Assembly: GCF_038502225.1 (NCBI RefSeq)
Contig: NC_091382.1
Location: forward strand, 12,447,878-12,511,877
Origin: Cherax quadricarinatus
Lineage: Eukaryota; Arthropoda; Malacostraca; Decapoda; Parastacidae
Direction of reading: 5' to 3'
Length of the DNA stretch: 64,000 nucleotides
Shown here piece after piece: positions 53,771-64,000 of the stretch. Position numbers and translations under genes: made by a program. Under the pieces are notes generated by a model that had not been told where the DNA came from, searched no databases, and saw nothing but the letters and a program-made list of their open reading frames with translations. The stretch's first letter is position 1; each line of letters starts with the position of its first letter.

Positions 53771-56017
53771 GGGTCAGTACTTACTGATAATACAGATAAT
53801 ACCACAGACCACTACCCTACTTTCCTCATAACAACTCTTGGTAAACTACCCCAAGACACTACTAAAGTCACCTTCAGACTTCACAATGAGGCAGCCATTA
53901 ATAACTTCACAACAGCAGTAGCAAACATTGACTGGCACACTGAGCTAGAAATCTATACAGATATTGACGAATGTATTAATAATTTTATAAAAAAGACCCA
54001 ATACCTCTATAACAAGCACTGCCCTAAAAAAACTAAACAGATGACAGCTAAGAGACTGAACAGTCCCTGGCTAACACCCAGCATTCTCAAATCCATAAAT
54101 ACAAAACACCAATATGAAAAACAGTACAGAATGGGTCACATAACCAGAGACCAAACAAAACGTTACTCGTCAATCCTAACCAGCCTGATAAGAAGGGCAA
54201 AAAAATTGTATTATGAGAACAGATTATCCAACTTACGAGGTGATGTAAAAAAGACCTGGAAAACCCTATCAGAAATTCTGGGAACAAAAAAGATATCACG
54301 AAATAGCGAAATAAAATTAGCAAAATCAGATGAACCCCAACTCCCACCAACAGAAACAGCAAACAGACTCAATGATTTCTTCTCCACTATAGGACAAAAC
54401 CTTGCCAATAAAATCCCAAGCTCAGATACCCCACCAAATGACTACCTCACCGGCAACTACCCGAACACACTGTTCCTAGCTCCGACTAACCCATACGAAG
54501 TCTCCCTTATTATCAACGCACTAAAAAACAAGGCAGGAGATTTAAATACCTTACCACCCTTTATATACAAAAAAGTGTCACAAGTGCTATCACCAATCAT
54601 TGCAACACTCTTTAACAAATCCATTGAATCCTCCACCTCCCCTACAGTACTCAAAATAGCAAGGGTCACCTCGATCCACAAAGGAGGAGACCAAACAGAG
54701 TTGAATAACTATAGGCCAATATCCAACTTACACCCTCTCTCAAAAATCTTCGAAAAATTAATTCATAAACGAATCTACTCCTACCTTATCTCCCAAAACA
54801 TACTCAACCCCTGCCAATTTGGATTCAGGCCTAATAAAAATACTAATGATGCTATTATACACATGCTAGAACATATATACACTGCAATAGAGAAAAAAGA
54901 AGTCCCACTGGGGATCTTCATTGACTTACGTAAAGCTTTTGATACAGTTGACCATGACTTGCTCCACGTAAAATTGTCACACTATGGTATAAGAGGGCAC
55001 TCCCTCAACTACCTCAAGTCATACCTCACCAACAGAAGCCAATATGTGTACGCAAATGGGGCAAACTCTTCTGCACAACCAATTACAGTTGGTGTCCCAC
55101 AGGGAAGTGTCCTTGGCCCTCTTCTCTTTCTCCTATACATAAATGACCTACCAAATGTTTCGCAATTACTCAAACCCACACTATTTGCAGATGACACTAC
55201 ATACGTCTTCTCCCACCCGAGCCCAGTCACGCTAGCCAATACTGTAAATACCGAATTACAGAAAATATCTACCTGGATGAGGACTAACAAACTTACACTA
55301 AACATTGACAAAACCTACTTCATTCAGTTTGGTAACAGAGCTACAGATGTCCCTCTTAACATAATGATAAATGGATCACCTATCACAAAGCTAACAGAGG
55401 GAAAATTCTTAGGAATCCACCTTGATAATAGACTCAAATTTCATACACATATACAACAAATTTCTAAGAAAATTTCCAAGACTGTAGGTATACTATCGAA
55501 GATACGGTACTATGCTCCACAGTCAGCCCTCCTGGCCCTATATCACTCTCTTATTTACCCCTATCTCACCTATGGAATTTGTGCATGGGGCTCAACAACA
55601 ATTAACCATCTCAGACCACTAATTACCCAACAAAAGGCTGCAGTTAGAATAACAAATTCTCACTACAGGCAACACACTCCACCAATATTCAATACACTAA
55701 ACCTACTCACCATACAAAACATCCATACTTATTACTGCACCTATTACATACATAGAATACTTAACTCTGATATTAACCCTCCCCTCAAACATCTCCTTGC
55801 CAACCTCAACAGAACACATGACCATAACACAAGGCACAGATCACTCTTTGATGTTCCTCGTGTCCATCTCACACTATGCAAAAACTCAATGCACATAAAA
55901 GGCCCTAAAATCTGGAATTCATTACCTGTAAATATAAAAGAAACACTACCTGTTTATAAATTCAAGTCTCTTCTCAAAGATCACGTACTCACCCAAAACC
56001 AAATAAATACTGAATAA
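53771..56017 (+). CDS. LINE endonuclease C-terminus plus complete reverse transcriptase
   Basis: The frame is open for 748 codons from 53771; the first Met is 54041, which would give 658 residues. The 5' part shows TTDHYPTFL, the end of the endonuclease (SDH-type motif with Thr for Ser). Counting from Met 54041, the RT carries RVTSIHKGGDQTELNNYRPI and PLSKIFEKLIHKRI, then CQFGFRPNKNT, FIDLRKAFDTVDH, GVPQGSVLGPLLF, the catalytic FADD at residues 382-385, and the thumb-side GKFLGIHLD. The C-terminus holds YPYLTYGICAWG and IKGPKIWNSLP. All RT motifs are intact, so this is a young insertion. Truncation of the endonuclease makes independent mobility unlikely. Confidence 0.9.
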   Translation, partial: GSVLTDNTDNTTDHYPTFLITTLGKLPQDTTKVTFRLHNEAAINNFTTAVANIDWHTELEIYTDIDECINNFIKKTQYLYNKHCPKKTKQMTAKRLNSPWLTPSILKSINTKHQYEKQYRMGHITRDQTKRYSSILTSLIRRAKKLYYENRLSNLRGDVKKTWKTLSEILGTKKISRNSEIKLAKSDEPQLPPTETANRLNDFFSTIGQNLANKIPSSDTPPNDYLTGNYPNTLFLAPTNPYEVSLIINALKNKAGDLNTLPPFIYKKVSQVLSPIIATLFNKSIESSTSPTVLKIARVTSIHKGGDQTELNNYRPISNLHPLSKIFEKLIHKRIYSYLISQNILNPCQFGFRPNKNTNDAIIHMLEHIYTAIEKKEVPLGIFIDLRKAFDTVDHDLLHVKLSHYGIRGHSLNYLKSYLTNRSQYVYANGANSSAQPITVGVPQGSVLGPLLFLLYINDLPNVSQLLKPTLFADDTTYVFSHPSPVTLANTVNTELQKISTWMRTNKLTLNIDKTYFIQFGNRATDVPLNIMINGSPITKLTEGKFLGIHLDNRLKFHTHIQQISKKISKTVGILSKIRYYAPQSALLALYHSLIYPYLTYGICAWGSTTINHLRPLITQQKAAVRITNSHYRQHTPPIFNTLNLLTIQNIHTYYCTYYIHRILNSDINPPLKHLLANLNRTHDHNTRHRSLFDVPRVHLTLCKNSMHIKGPKIWNSLPVNIKETLPVYKFKSLLKDHVLTQNQINTE

Positions 56018-56393
56018 CTGAACCTTATAAATTGTATATCTTAAATGTTTCTCACAATTATATCACATAAATGTTAAACCTAAAACCCAATCTAACTTTA
56101 TTATTTTTTAAATACACTACCTAACAGAATACTCCATACGACTGAATGTACAACAATGCATGCAACCATATGACCTGTCTTTGTAATACTCAATTGTGCT
56201 TTGTAGTTATCTGTTTACAATAATGTTTTATCACTGATTTCATCATTGCTTAGTTAATCTTAAGTTAATTTTAAGCCAGCCCGTAATGCTATGCATAGTA
56301 TAAGTGGCTTTGGCATGCTGCTCTTATCTGTATTTTTTTGTACCTCTGTATGTGTGCACAAATTGTTAATAAATAAATAAATAAATAAATAAA
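53771..56393 (+). mobile_element. LINE of the CR1/Jockey assemblage, 5'-truncated, RT ORF intact
   Basis: It starts abruptly after an A-rich run, inside the endonuclease, continues through an unbroken RT ORF and a 380-bp 3' UTR, and ends in (AATA)n at 56370-56393. Decayed relatives lie at 22013-24600, 9117-9900 (-) and 58955-59072 (tail only). Confidence 0.87.
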
Positions 56394-56730
56394 GTTGGCA
56401 CTTGCAGATCACCTGGCAGCAACATGGAGCGCTGCCGCTTGCAGAAGTGTTGCTGATATATTTTTTCTTCCATTTTTCATATTATTTTATAAAATTTTAT
56501 GTTCTGATAATTATAATTTATTGTAGTTCTTGTCATTTCATAACTAATCTTTGTTCTGACACTAGTACATATTAGGTACTGTAGTGAAATTTATAAATAT
56601 TTATAAATTGTACTCACATTGTCACAAACACATACATTGACAGGTGGAAATTTACACCTTTTTGGTCATTTACTATTGTCTTGGAATATATACAAAATAT
56701 TTATAGGTCCCAGCAATGTTTTGGATATGT
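56394..56730. other. No feature recognised
   Basis: AT-rich DNA between the LINE tail and the trinucleotide-rich block. Confidence 0.4.
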
Positions 56731-58253
56731 GGAAGTGTAGTAGTAGTAGTAGTAATAGTAGTAGTAGTGGTGGAGTCGTTAGTGGTGGTGGTGGTGGTGA
56801 AGTCAGGTGGTGGTGGTGGGTGAGGTGGTGGTGAAGTGGTGGTGGTGAGTAGGTGAGGTGAGTGGTGGGGAGGTGATGTGGTAGGTGAGATTGGTGGATA
56901 GGTGGTGATTGATGAGTGAGATGGATGTAGTTGGTGGTAGTGAGTGAGTGGTAGGTAGTAGGTAATGGTAGTGGAGGTAGTGTTGGTGAGTGGTAGGTGT
57001 TATTGGTGATTGGTGGATGTAGTGATGGTGTGGTAGTGGTGGTGAGTAGGTGGGGTGGTAGTGGTGGTGTAGGGGTAGGTGGGATGAGTATGGTAGGGTG
57101 GGGTTGGGATTAGTAGTGGTGGGGTGTGTAGTGGTAGTGGATAGGTGGTGGTGATGAGGTGGTGTGGTAGTGGTGGTAGGTAGTGGTATGGTATTGTAGT
57201 GGTGGTGGGAGTGTAGGTGGGGAGTATTGGTAGGGTGTGGGAGATGTGGTGGCAGTAGTGTGGTGGCGGAGTAGTGGTGGTAGTGGTGGATCAGGTAGGG
57301 TGTGGAGGGTGTAGGTTGGTGGGAGTAGTAGTGGGGAGTGTGGTAGTGGTAGGGATAATGGGAGTAGTAGGGAATTAGTAGTGGTAGAGAATAGGTAGTG
57401 AGTAGTAGTAGTGAGCATGAGCAGTGGGAGCAGTGGTAGTGGAGGTAGTAGTAGTAGTAGTAGTAGTAGATAGTAGTAGTAGTAGTAGGTAGTAGTAGGT
57501 AGTAGGGTAGTAGGGAGGTAGTAGGAGGGGTAGTAGGAGGTAGTAGGAGGAGTGGGAGGAGGGCAGTAGGGAGGAGCAGTGGGAGAGCAGCGGGAGAGAA
57601 GGAGTAGGAGGTAGGGAGTACTAGGAGGGAGGAAGGAGTACTGGGAGGGAGGAAGGAAGTAGAGGTAGGAGGAGGGGAGGGAGGGGTAGGAGGAAGGAGG
57701 AGGGGAGGAGGAGGAGGAAAGGAGGGGAGGGAGGGAGGAGGAAAAGGAGGGAGGGAGAAGGAGGGGAGGGGGAGGAGAAGGAGGGGAGGGGGAGGAGAAG
57801 GAGGGGGAGGAGGAGGAGGGGGAGAGGGAGGAGGAAGGAGGAAGGAGGAGGAAGGAGGAAGAGGAAAAGGAGGAGGAAGAGGATGAGGAAGAGGATGATG
57901 ATGATGATGATGATGAGGGGAGGGGGAGGGGGGAGGAGGAAGAGGGGGAGGGGGGAAGAGGAAGAGGGGGAGGGGGGAGGAGGGAGAGGAGGAGGAGGGG
58001 TGAGGAGGGAGGAGGGGTGAGGAGAGGAGGGGTGAGGAGGAGGAGGGGTGAGGAGGGAGGAGGGGTGAGGAGGAGGGGGAGGAGGAGGAGGGGGAGGAGG
58101 AGGAAGGGGGGAGGAGGAGGGGGGAGGAGGAGGAGGAGGGGGAGGGGGGAGGGGGAGGAGGAGGGGAGGAGGAGGAGGAGGGAAGAGAAGGGAGGGAGGA
58201 GGGAAGAGAAGGGAGGGAGGAGGAGGAGGAGGATGAGGATGAGGATGAGGATG

Positions 58254-58338
<85 letters not shown>

Positions 58339-58385
58339 GGGGCGAGGAGGAGGGAGGAGGGAGGAGGAGGAGGAGGAGGAGTATC
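56731..58385. repeat. 1.65-kb low-complexity block: GTA/GGT, then GGA/GAG, then (GAT)n
   Basis: Successive zones run GTAGTA and GGTGGT (56731-57580), almost pure purine GAGGAGGAAGG (57580-58240), and a clean (GAT)n run near 58250-58335. Long proline/serine or acidic ORFs here are artefacts. Confidence 0.95.
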
Positions 58386-58647
58386 GTAGGGGTTCTTAAA
58401 AGGAGATATCGAGGGTTGAAGGTAGACACACTTGTTGGATGGTAACGATATATTGTCAGACTCTGGTAATGGGAGATGGAGCCGCCTCTGCCTTGTCCTG
58501 CCTATGTCAAACGCTGAGGTAGCTTGCCTCACACTCAAGCTGCATCCCGTGACGTCATACAGTCACAGGCCTAAAAGGGATCTCCTATCTAAAGCACATG
58601 GATGATACTATGATATCCTATACAACACAGGGATCAGCAACTATGCT
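58386..58647. other. No feature recognised
   Basis: A short unique-looking stretch between two low-complexity blocks. Confidence 0.35.
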
Positions 58648-58845
58648 GGCAGGAGGAGGAGGAGGAGGAGGAGGAGGAGGAGGAGGAGGATGAGGATAAG
58701 GATGATGATGAGGAGGAAGAGGATGAGGATGAGGAGGATGAGGAGGAGGATGAGGAGGAGGATGAGGAGGAGGATGAGGATGAGGAGGATGAGGAGGAGG
58801 ATGAGGATGATAAGGATGAGGACGATGATGAGGATGATGATAAAA
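58648..58845. repeat. (GGA)n and GAGGAT-rich microsatellite
   Basis: It begins as (GGA)13 or so and continues as mixed GAGGAGGAT and GATGAGGAT units. Confidence 0.95.
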
Positions 58846-58954
58846 TAATAAGTTCCCTTGAAGCATGAAAAACAAAGTCCACCCCTGACAGTGACGTGAT
58901 AAGATGAGATAATATTTGATAAGAGCTGATGTTTGATGAGCATTGGCAAGGGTG

Positions 58955-59072
58955 CAGTCAGTAATGCTATGCATTCAAGTGGCTTTGGTATGCTGCATTT
59001 TACTGTATTCTTTTGTACTTCTCTGTATCATGTTCAAATTAATAAATAAATAAAATAAATAAATAAATAAAT
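58955..59072 (+). mobile_element. LINE 3' tail, same family as 53771-56393
   Basis: CAGTAATGCTATGCAT, AAGTGGCTTTGG and TATGCTGC match 56283-56320. It ends in (AATA)n at 59040-59072. Extreme 5' truncation. Confidence 0.78.
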
Positions 59073-59144
59073 TTACATTTATTTCTCATTGTTTTCTGTA
59101 TGTAAAACTATCATTATTCTCTATAAAATGTATTTTTTGTTAAT

Positions 59145-59276
59145 ATTTTTGGGTGCCTTGAATGGATTAATTGGATTTACATTATTCTTATGGGAAATAT
59201 TGCTTCAGTTTTTGTATGTTTCGGTTTTCGTCAGACTTTTTCGAATGGATTAATCACGAAAACCGAGGTTCCACTG
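59145..59276. mobile_element. 3' terminal piece of a Tigger/pogo-like element
   Basis: TTTTTGGGTGCCTTGAATGG and TTCTTATGGGAAA, then CCGAGGTTCCACTG ending at a TA, match the 3' subterminal region and TIR of the other Tiggers here. No 5' TIR was securely found. Confidence 0.65.
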
Positions 59277-60236
59277 TACATTATTTAGGTATGCATACTG
59301 GTCAGAGAGCCCGTCATAAGTCTGAGTCATTGGTAAACGAGTACACCACTAAGTGAGGAGAGGCTGTACTCTGATAATTATACCTGTGGAAATTTTTTAC
59401 AATTTCCTAAATGTAGAACATATGAATAATATAATAACTGTGTAATAAAACATGATGCTGATCTGACCGTTTCGAAAATTTCAAGTGGGGGGGGGGGGGT
59501 GTAGAACAGCTGTGGAGTGACATGGGAGAGATGCCATACTGAATATAATGTGTGAACACTGGACTGAATTGTGCAATGTAATCAGGTGTTCTCAAAGGTC
59601 AATTGGTGTATATTGGCCTCAATCCACAATTTAGAAATTGCTGACACATTCCTGAAGAATTGGGATAAATAGTGTGGAAAGCCCTTACAATTTGGCAATC
59701 AGGACGGTAAAACAGAGGACTTCAACGAATCCTTCCTAACAACACACCTTAGCTAAGTGGCGCTTTTTGTGCTGGCCATTGTAAATCCTAGCTGGTAGGG
59801 TAATGTCAGGGTGTGTTCTATCAGCATTGTCTTCCAGTAATTAAATGCTAAGTGTTAATACCAATTTCTTTTGTGTACCCAGAAAGGCTAATCATACACA
59901 GTCCACATTATTTTATAATTTACCCTAACTGTTATTAATGTCTAATATTGTAATTACTAATTAAATGTCAGGTCTAGCTTTTTGTGAGAGTGGTAGAGAG
60001 AGGGCATTGAGGGAGTTGCAGTTAGGTGACCTGCTGTGACTTAAGTCCCACTTACCTCACCCAAATTACTTGCAGGTAAGAATTCAGGTAATGCCCTGTA
60101 TGCCTCCTGCAGGTGATTTGCTCACATAATAATGATAATAATAATTATAATATTCACAATACTTATGTGTACCGGTACCTAAATAGACCTACACACTGTG
60201 CTGGTGTGCAGGTACACATTAAAATCACTATCAGTG
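59277..60236. other. No gene recognised
   Basis: A G run near 59490 and a short inverted CTTACCT/AGGTAAG pair near 60050-60075 were seen. No coding evidence. Confidence 0.4.
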
Positions 60237-60979
60237 AAGTGTCCAAGAATTTAAAAAAATTTTTTTTTTATTTTTTCTTACGAAATGGTAGAGAATCTTT
60301 TTGTGAAGGTAATAAAACAAAAATTCCGAAATTTGATGGAAAATTGACGAAATTATGCTCTCGCGAATTTTGATGTGTCAGCAATATTTACGAATCAGCG
60401 ATTTTGCCGACTTTGACTCCCATTTTAGGCAAATTACATTATTCCAGTCGACCAAATTCTTATCTATTTCACTAGTATTACTTCTATTCTATCGATTGAG
60501 CACAAGAAATCACCAAGTCAATTGCTTCAACTACAAAATAAAGTGATCGGAAATTGGTAATTTGGCCAATTTAACACAAAGTTCAAAATATTCCTATTTC
60601 AAAATTGGGTCCAGAATAAAGAATGTAGGTATTCCTGGCACTAAACTAACATTTCCTCTGTTCATAGTTATGTTTTGAGGCTTTACAAATAAATTCCATT
60701 TTGATTTTTTATTCACATAATGAATTTTTATTCACACCAAAAAATAGAAGATTTACCATTATGCAATATTGTAATAATTGTATAAATATCATCACCACAT
60801 TTGTGAATGTATATCAGACCCACCAGCTGGCGTGTATTAGACGTGTGAGGTAGTTTGTTTACTCTTGAACATCGGCAAAAATTTAACATTGCCGCTACTT
60901 TGAGCTCAGTTTCAAGCCATTTCCAGTGCTAAAACCAATCAAAATCATCTCTATTTCTGTAATATGTCTTCCATTCGAG

Positions 60980-62091
60980 TCGAGGCTGCTATTCGGCAGC
61001 CTCGACTTTCGCGAAATTCGACCTTCGGCAAGTTTTTTGGGAAAAATTTGGCCTCGAGTTTCATGAAAAAAACTCGTGTTTCGGCGACCGTCTGGTACCC
61101 GTCCGCCCATCACCGCGCACACAAAGCCAGTCTCCCACGCCATTCATGCTCAGTGTGCCATTGTTTACCAACACATGACCATCACCCTGCTGGTTCATAC
61201 AATACATTTCATAATAATCCATTGTTTTTTGTGCTTGCAACTGCTAAATAAGTCATCATGGACCCAAGGAAAGCTAGTGCAAGCCCTTTGGTAAATAAAG
61301 TGAGTGACAGGGATGTGGAAGAGTTGGTGGAGGACCACAGGGAAGAGCTAACCACTGACGAACTGCAAGAGCTTCAACTGGGACAGCATCAGACCACAGC
61401 CGAGGAACTTGCTTCAGGGGAGGAGGAGGAGGAGGAGGAGGAGGAGGAGGAGGAGGAAGAGGGAGTGGATGAGGTGCCTTCTTCAGTGATTAAGGACATG
61501 TGTGGAATGTGGAATGAGTTGCAAAGTTTTGTTGAAAAGTATCACCCTGATCAAGCTGAAACAAGCCGTATCTGCAACATGTACAATGACAGTGTTGTGT
61601 CCCACTTCAGGGAAATCTTAAAGAAACGCCAGAAAAAGACCTCTCTGGATAGATATTTTGTGCGCCAGGGGTCCAGTGACTCTCAAGTTGTTCCCAGTGG
61701 CATTAAAAGAAGAAGGGAAGTAATCCCAGATAAGGACTTGCTACCTAAAGTCCTAATGGAAGGAGATTCTCCTTCCAAACATTGGTGTACACCTTCCTCC
61801 TATCACCTCCTCCCATCTTTCATCCACCCAGAAGTCTTCAGTAAAGGTAAGTGTAATGTTATTATTATTTATTTTAAATGCATGTACTTGATTTCTGATT
61901 GTTTTCATTATGTAAATCTTTATTTAATTTGAAAAAAAAAAAAAAATTATTTTAATATTTTTGGGTGTCTGGAACGGATTAATTTTATTTCCATTATTTC
62001 TTATGGGGAAAATGGTTTTGAGTTTCTTGAATTTCGACCTTCGGCGGGGTCTCTGGAACGGATTAATCACGAAATTCGGGGGTCCACTGTA
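60980..62091 (+). mobile_element. Tigger/pogo-like element, Tigger-4, with rearranged 5' end
   Basis: The 3' end is intact: GAAATTCGGGGGTCCACTG followed by TA. At the 5' end the expected CAGTGGACCC is replaced by a small hairpin (GTCGAGGCTG..CAGCCTCGAC), and about 30 bp of the host MITE is missing there, so the 5' TIR was lost or rearranged. It contains the MDPRKAS ORF. Confidence 0.75.
61258..61932 (+). pseudogene. Internally deleted Tigger transposase remnant
   Basis: The 224-codon ORF starts MDPRKASASPLVNKVSD, like the MGPKK start of pogo-type transposases. The DNA-binding and DDE catalytic domains are absent. It then has LTTDELQELQ, an expanded poly-Glu run from (GAG)n, and a C-terminal region (FVEKYHPDQAETS, YFVRQGSSDSQ, VLMEGDSPSKHW) also present in Tigger-1. 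This is the C-terminal tail of Tigger-type transposases. At 61846 a strong donor-like GTAAGT would end the coding exon earlier than the stop. It cannot catalyse transposition and probably marks a non-autonomous lineage. Exaptation as a host protein is conceivable but unsupported. Confidence 0.75.
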
Positions 62092-62367
62092 CAACTATAA
62101 AAAACATACAACATACGATAAAACACTGCAAACTCGCTGTTTTAATCGAAAATCACGGTCTCAGTTTTTTTTCTCTCATTATACACTGTGTGCTGCAGGA
62201 TTTGTTTTATGTGGTGCACACATACCACATAGATGTATTCTCTCATATCTAGGCCCAAATTTACTACTCAGAGTTTATCAAAGTGAACTGAGCTCATGGC
62301 ACAGATCTATGATTTGGACCCTGAACGTAAAGCCGTAGATCTACGGGACGGACCCTGAAAGGGTTAA

Positions 62368-62668
62368 TAATAATAATATAATAGTATCTTTATTTACTAC
62401 ATGTACATGGTATACAGGCCTAGCTGACAACAATGACATACTAATATATAGAAAGCCCCTTGTTATGCTCCGCATGTCGGGCAAATTAGGTCAGTGTCCC
62501 AGGATGCGACCCACACCAGTCGACTAACACCCAGGTACCCGTTTAAGATGGGGAACATAGACAACAAGTGGAAAGAAACACGCCCAATGTTTCTACTCTG
62601 GCTGGGAATCGAACCCAGGCCCTCGTGGTGTGAAGCGAGAGCGTTAGCCACCAGGCCACCAGAGCCCC
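62368..62668 (-). mobile_element. tRNA-derived SINE
   Basis: The minus strand opens GGGCTCTGGTGGCCTGGTGG, has GGGTTCGATTCCC, then GTCGACTGGTGTGGG, and ends in a (TAT)n-type tail at 62368-62390. Close to the + copy at 10031-10340. Confidence 0.85.
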
Positions 62669-63024
62669 AATGATAATAATAATGATAATAATAACAACAC
62701 ACAATAATAATCACTCTGAGGCACATTAAACGTCATATATTACATTAATATAGACATTCTGATTAATCCATCTATGATATTTTTTCAAAATTATATGTAA
62801 TAAACATGCTATGTAACACATAAATATGATAAATACACCCCACAGTAGAATAAATTAATATAAGTATGAGATGTTTTTCAGTCATTTTGTTGAAGTGTCG
62901 GAAAGAATAACATTTTCTCTAGTTTAACACCAAAGAAAATGTATACACAATAGTATTACTGGGGATAACTGCAGAAAATTATTCCTTTCATATGCCTTCA
63001 CTCAGAGCTTCATTCTTTCTAAAA
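62669..63024. other. No feature recognised
   Basis: ATA-rich DNA with short ORFs only. Confidence 0.4.
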
Positions 63025-63205
63025 ATGGTGTGTTACATGAGAATAGGAGTGTTGCTCTTTAACTTGACTCATGAAATCGTAATGACACGATTGCGAGCAA
63101 ACCTTACCATGGATGGGGTTAGAACTCGCGATCAGAATCTTAAAAGTCTTAAAACTCCAGACCATCGCGTTAGCCACTGGGCCAGCTAGCTTCATAAGAT
63201 TCATC
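63025..63205 (-). mobile_element. Second tRNA-like SINE family, inverted copy
   Basis: The minus strand reads TGGCCCAGTGGCTAACGCGA, then GTCTGGAGTTTTAAGACTTT, then a B-box-like GAGTTCTAACCCC, and ends in AGAGCAACACTCC. It is paired head-to-head with the copy at 63262-63355. Confidence 0.65.
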
Positions 63206-63261
63206 CAACTAGGTATATAAATACACCATAGGAAGGTTAGCATAAGCACCACTATGACCAT

Positions 63262-63355
63262 AAATGCCCACTGGTTAACGCGACAGTCTGGAGTTTTAAG
63301 ACTCTCTGATTGTGGGTTCTAACCTCACCTGTGGTATGGTTTGTGTTGCTCTTTA
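63262..63355 (+). mobile_element. Second tRNA-like SINE family, direct copy
   Basis: CCCACTGGTTAACGCGACAG, GTCTGGAGTTTTAAGACT and GGGTTCTAACCTC align with the inverted neighbour. It ends GTGTTGCTCTTTATT. It is tRNA-like in head but not a complete tRNA gene. Confidence 0.65.
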
Positions 63356-63732
63356 TTTATTCTACTGTACCAATGTGGAGACAACTTGTACACAATGTAA
63401 GGCGTTTGCATTATGGTATAAGCTTCACAAACATGGAAATGACCATGTATCAACTGTAACCAAACGTGTTCGTCTACTTGTTTATATACTCTGTGGCTTT
63501 GTCCTCTCTCATTTACTCATTCTCTCTCTCTCTTATTCATTTTTATCTTGTTTACTCACCTCTCACCCTACATTAAGACTACAAATATTTTAAGATTAGT
63601 GTACAGTATATGCATTTTATTGCTCTAGGGTGTTTTAAATGTATATTACGTATGGGTGGGGGTGGCCATGCCTACCACACCTGACTACCATACCTACAAC
63701 ACCTGACCTCTTACAATAAATACTTCACACTT
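63356..63732. other. No gene recognised
   Basis: A 93-codon + ORF (63312-63593) starts in the SINE and shows no domain. It ends in a CT-rich stretch. Confidence 0.35.
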
Positions 63733-64000
63733 TCTTCTTTCTTTCAACACACCGGCCGTATCCCACCGAGGCGGGGTGGCCCAAAAGGAAAAACGAAAGT
63801 TTCTCCTTTTACATTTAGTAATATATACAGGAGAAGAGGTTACTAGCCCCTTGCTCCCGGCATTTTAGTTGCCTCTTACAACACGCATGGCTTACGGAGG
63901 AAGAATTCTGTTCCACTTCCCCATGGAGATAAGAGGAAATAAACAAGAATAAGAACTAGAAAGAAAATAGAAGAAAACCCAGAGGGGTGTGTATATATGT
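63733..64000 (-). mobile_element. RTE-derived short element, running off the window end
   Basis: The minus strand carries the 3' hairpin (GCCACCCCGCCTCGGTGGG) and the 5' UTR block (AGGCAACTAAAATGCCGGGAG, GGAAGTGGAACAGAATTC). The predicted ribozyme region would lie beyond base 64000. Confidence 0.8.

Larger units (their letters stand above)
60237..62363. mobile_element. piggyBac-like MITE, copy P4, 5'-truncated and holding a Tigger
   Basis: From GTGTCCAAGAATTT at 60237 it follows copy P2 base for base with few changes to about 60975. It resumes at 62092 and ends GACCCTGAAAGGG followed by TTAA (62364-62367). The left TIR and TTAA are missing. A Tigger-type element occupies about 60980-62091. 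Confidence 0.83.

Noticed and set aside
57110..58538. Very long proline/serine/isoleucine/histidine-rich ORFs on the minus strand and a Met/Glu/Arg-rich ORF on the plus strand
   Set aside because: They are products of GGA, GAG and GAT repeats in several frames at once, with no non-repetitive domain.
61258..61932. Host gene with an acidic tract
   Set aside because: Start, C-terminal blocks and flanking TIR match Tigger-type elements, and the poly-Glu tract is a (GAG)n expansion.
53022..64000. Search for upstream TRMT13 exons (zinc fingers, SAM-binding motifs)
   Set aside because: No minus-strand segment with acceptor, donor and matching motifs was found. They are presumably beyond the window.

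Overview
The window is non-coding-rich invertebrate genomic DNA. Two spliced host genes are recognisable, and most of the rest is introns filled with transposable elements, many nested in one another. The repeat repertoire (an abundant RTE-clade LINE, CR1-like LINEs, pogo/Tigger and piggyBac-like MITEs, tRNA-derived SINEs, long minisatellites) and the animal-type host proteins suggest an arthropod, most likely a decapod crustacean. That taxonomic call is an inference and was not checked by search.

Host genes. (1) DPM3, the ER-membrane anchor of dolichol-phosphate mannose synthase, is on the + strand. Its coding exons are 17521-17595 and 27321-27527, and they join in phase to a 93-residue protein across a 9.7 kb intron. 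(2) TRMT13, the tRNA 2'-O-methyltransferase, is on the - strand. Its last three coding exons are 52903-53021, 50408-50634 and 29317-29506, and they join in phase. Upstream exons lie beyond the window or were not found. The two genes converge, with poly(A) signals at 27777-27782 (+) and 29288-29293 (-). About 45 kb of the window is therefore intronic to these genes.

Layout. 1-9 kb: a minus-strand CR1-like LINE with PHD/CCCH-type ORF1, an LTR pair (one a clean solo LTR in an RNase H-bearing LINE), and a CR1 fragment. 9-16 kb: SINEs, a 1.9 kb minisatellite, CR1 debris, a Tigger element and a fold-back. 17.5-27.5 kb: the DPM3 intron, with a nearly full-length RTE LINE, a LINE split by a piggyBac-like MITE, and a Tigger inside another TIR element. 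29-53 kb: TRMT13 introns, with seven more RTE copies carrying Tigger, 203-bp MITE, piggyBac-like and RTE-derived short insertions. 53-64 kb: a LINE with a long intact RT ORF, 1.6 kb of trinucleotide-rich DNA, a piggyBac-like MITE with a nested Tigger, and SINEs.

Most interesting signal. The RTE LINE and its ORF-less short partner share a 5' end that can fold with HDV-ribozyme topology (P1, P2 and P4 clear, P3 weak). Two copies sitting in recognisable flanking sequence start at, or within a base or two of, the first base of P1. The transposons supply mobility and transcription machinery for themselves and their parasites. The two host genes act independently, in ER glycosylation and tRNA modification.
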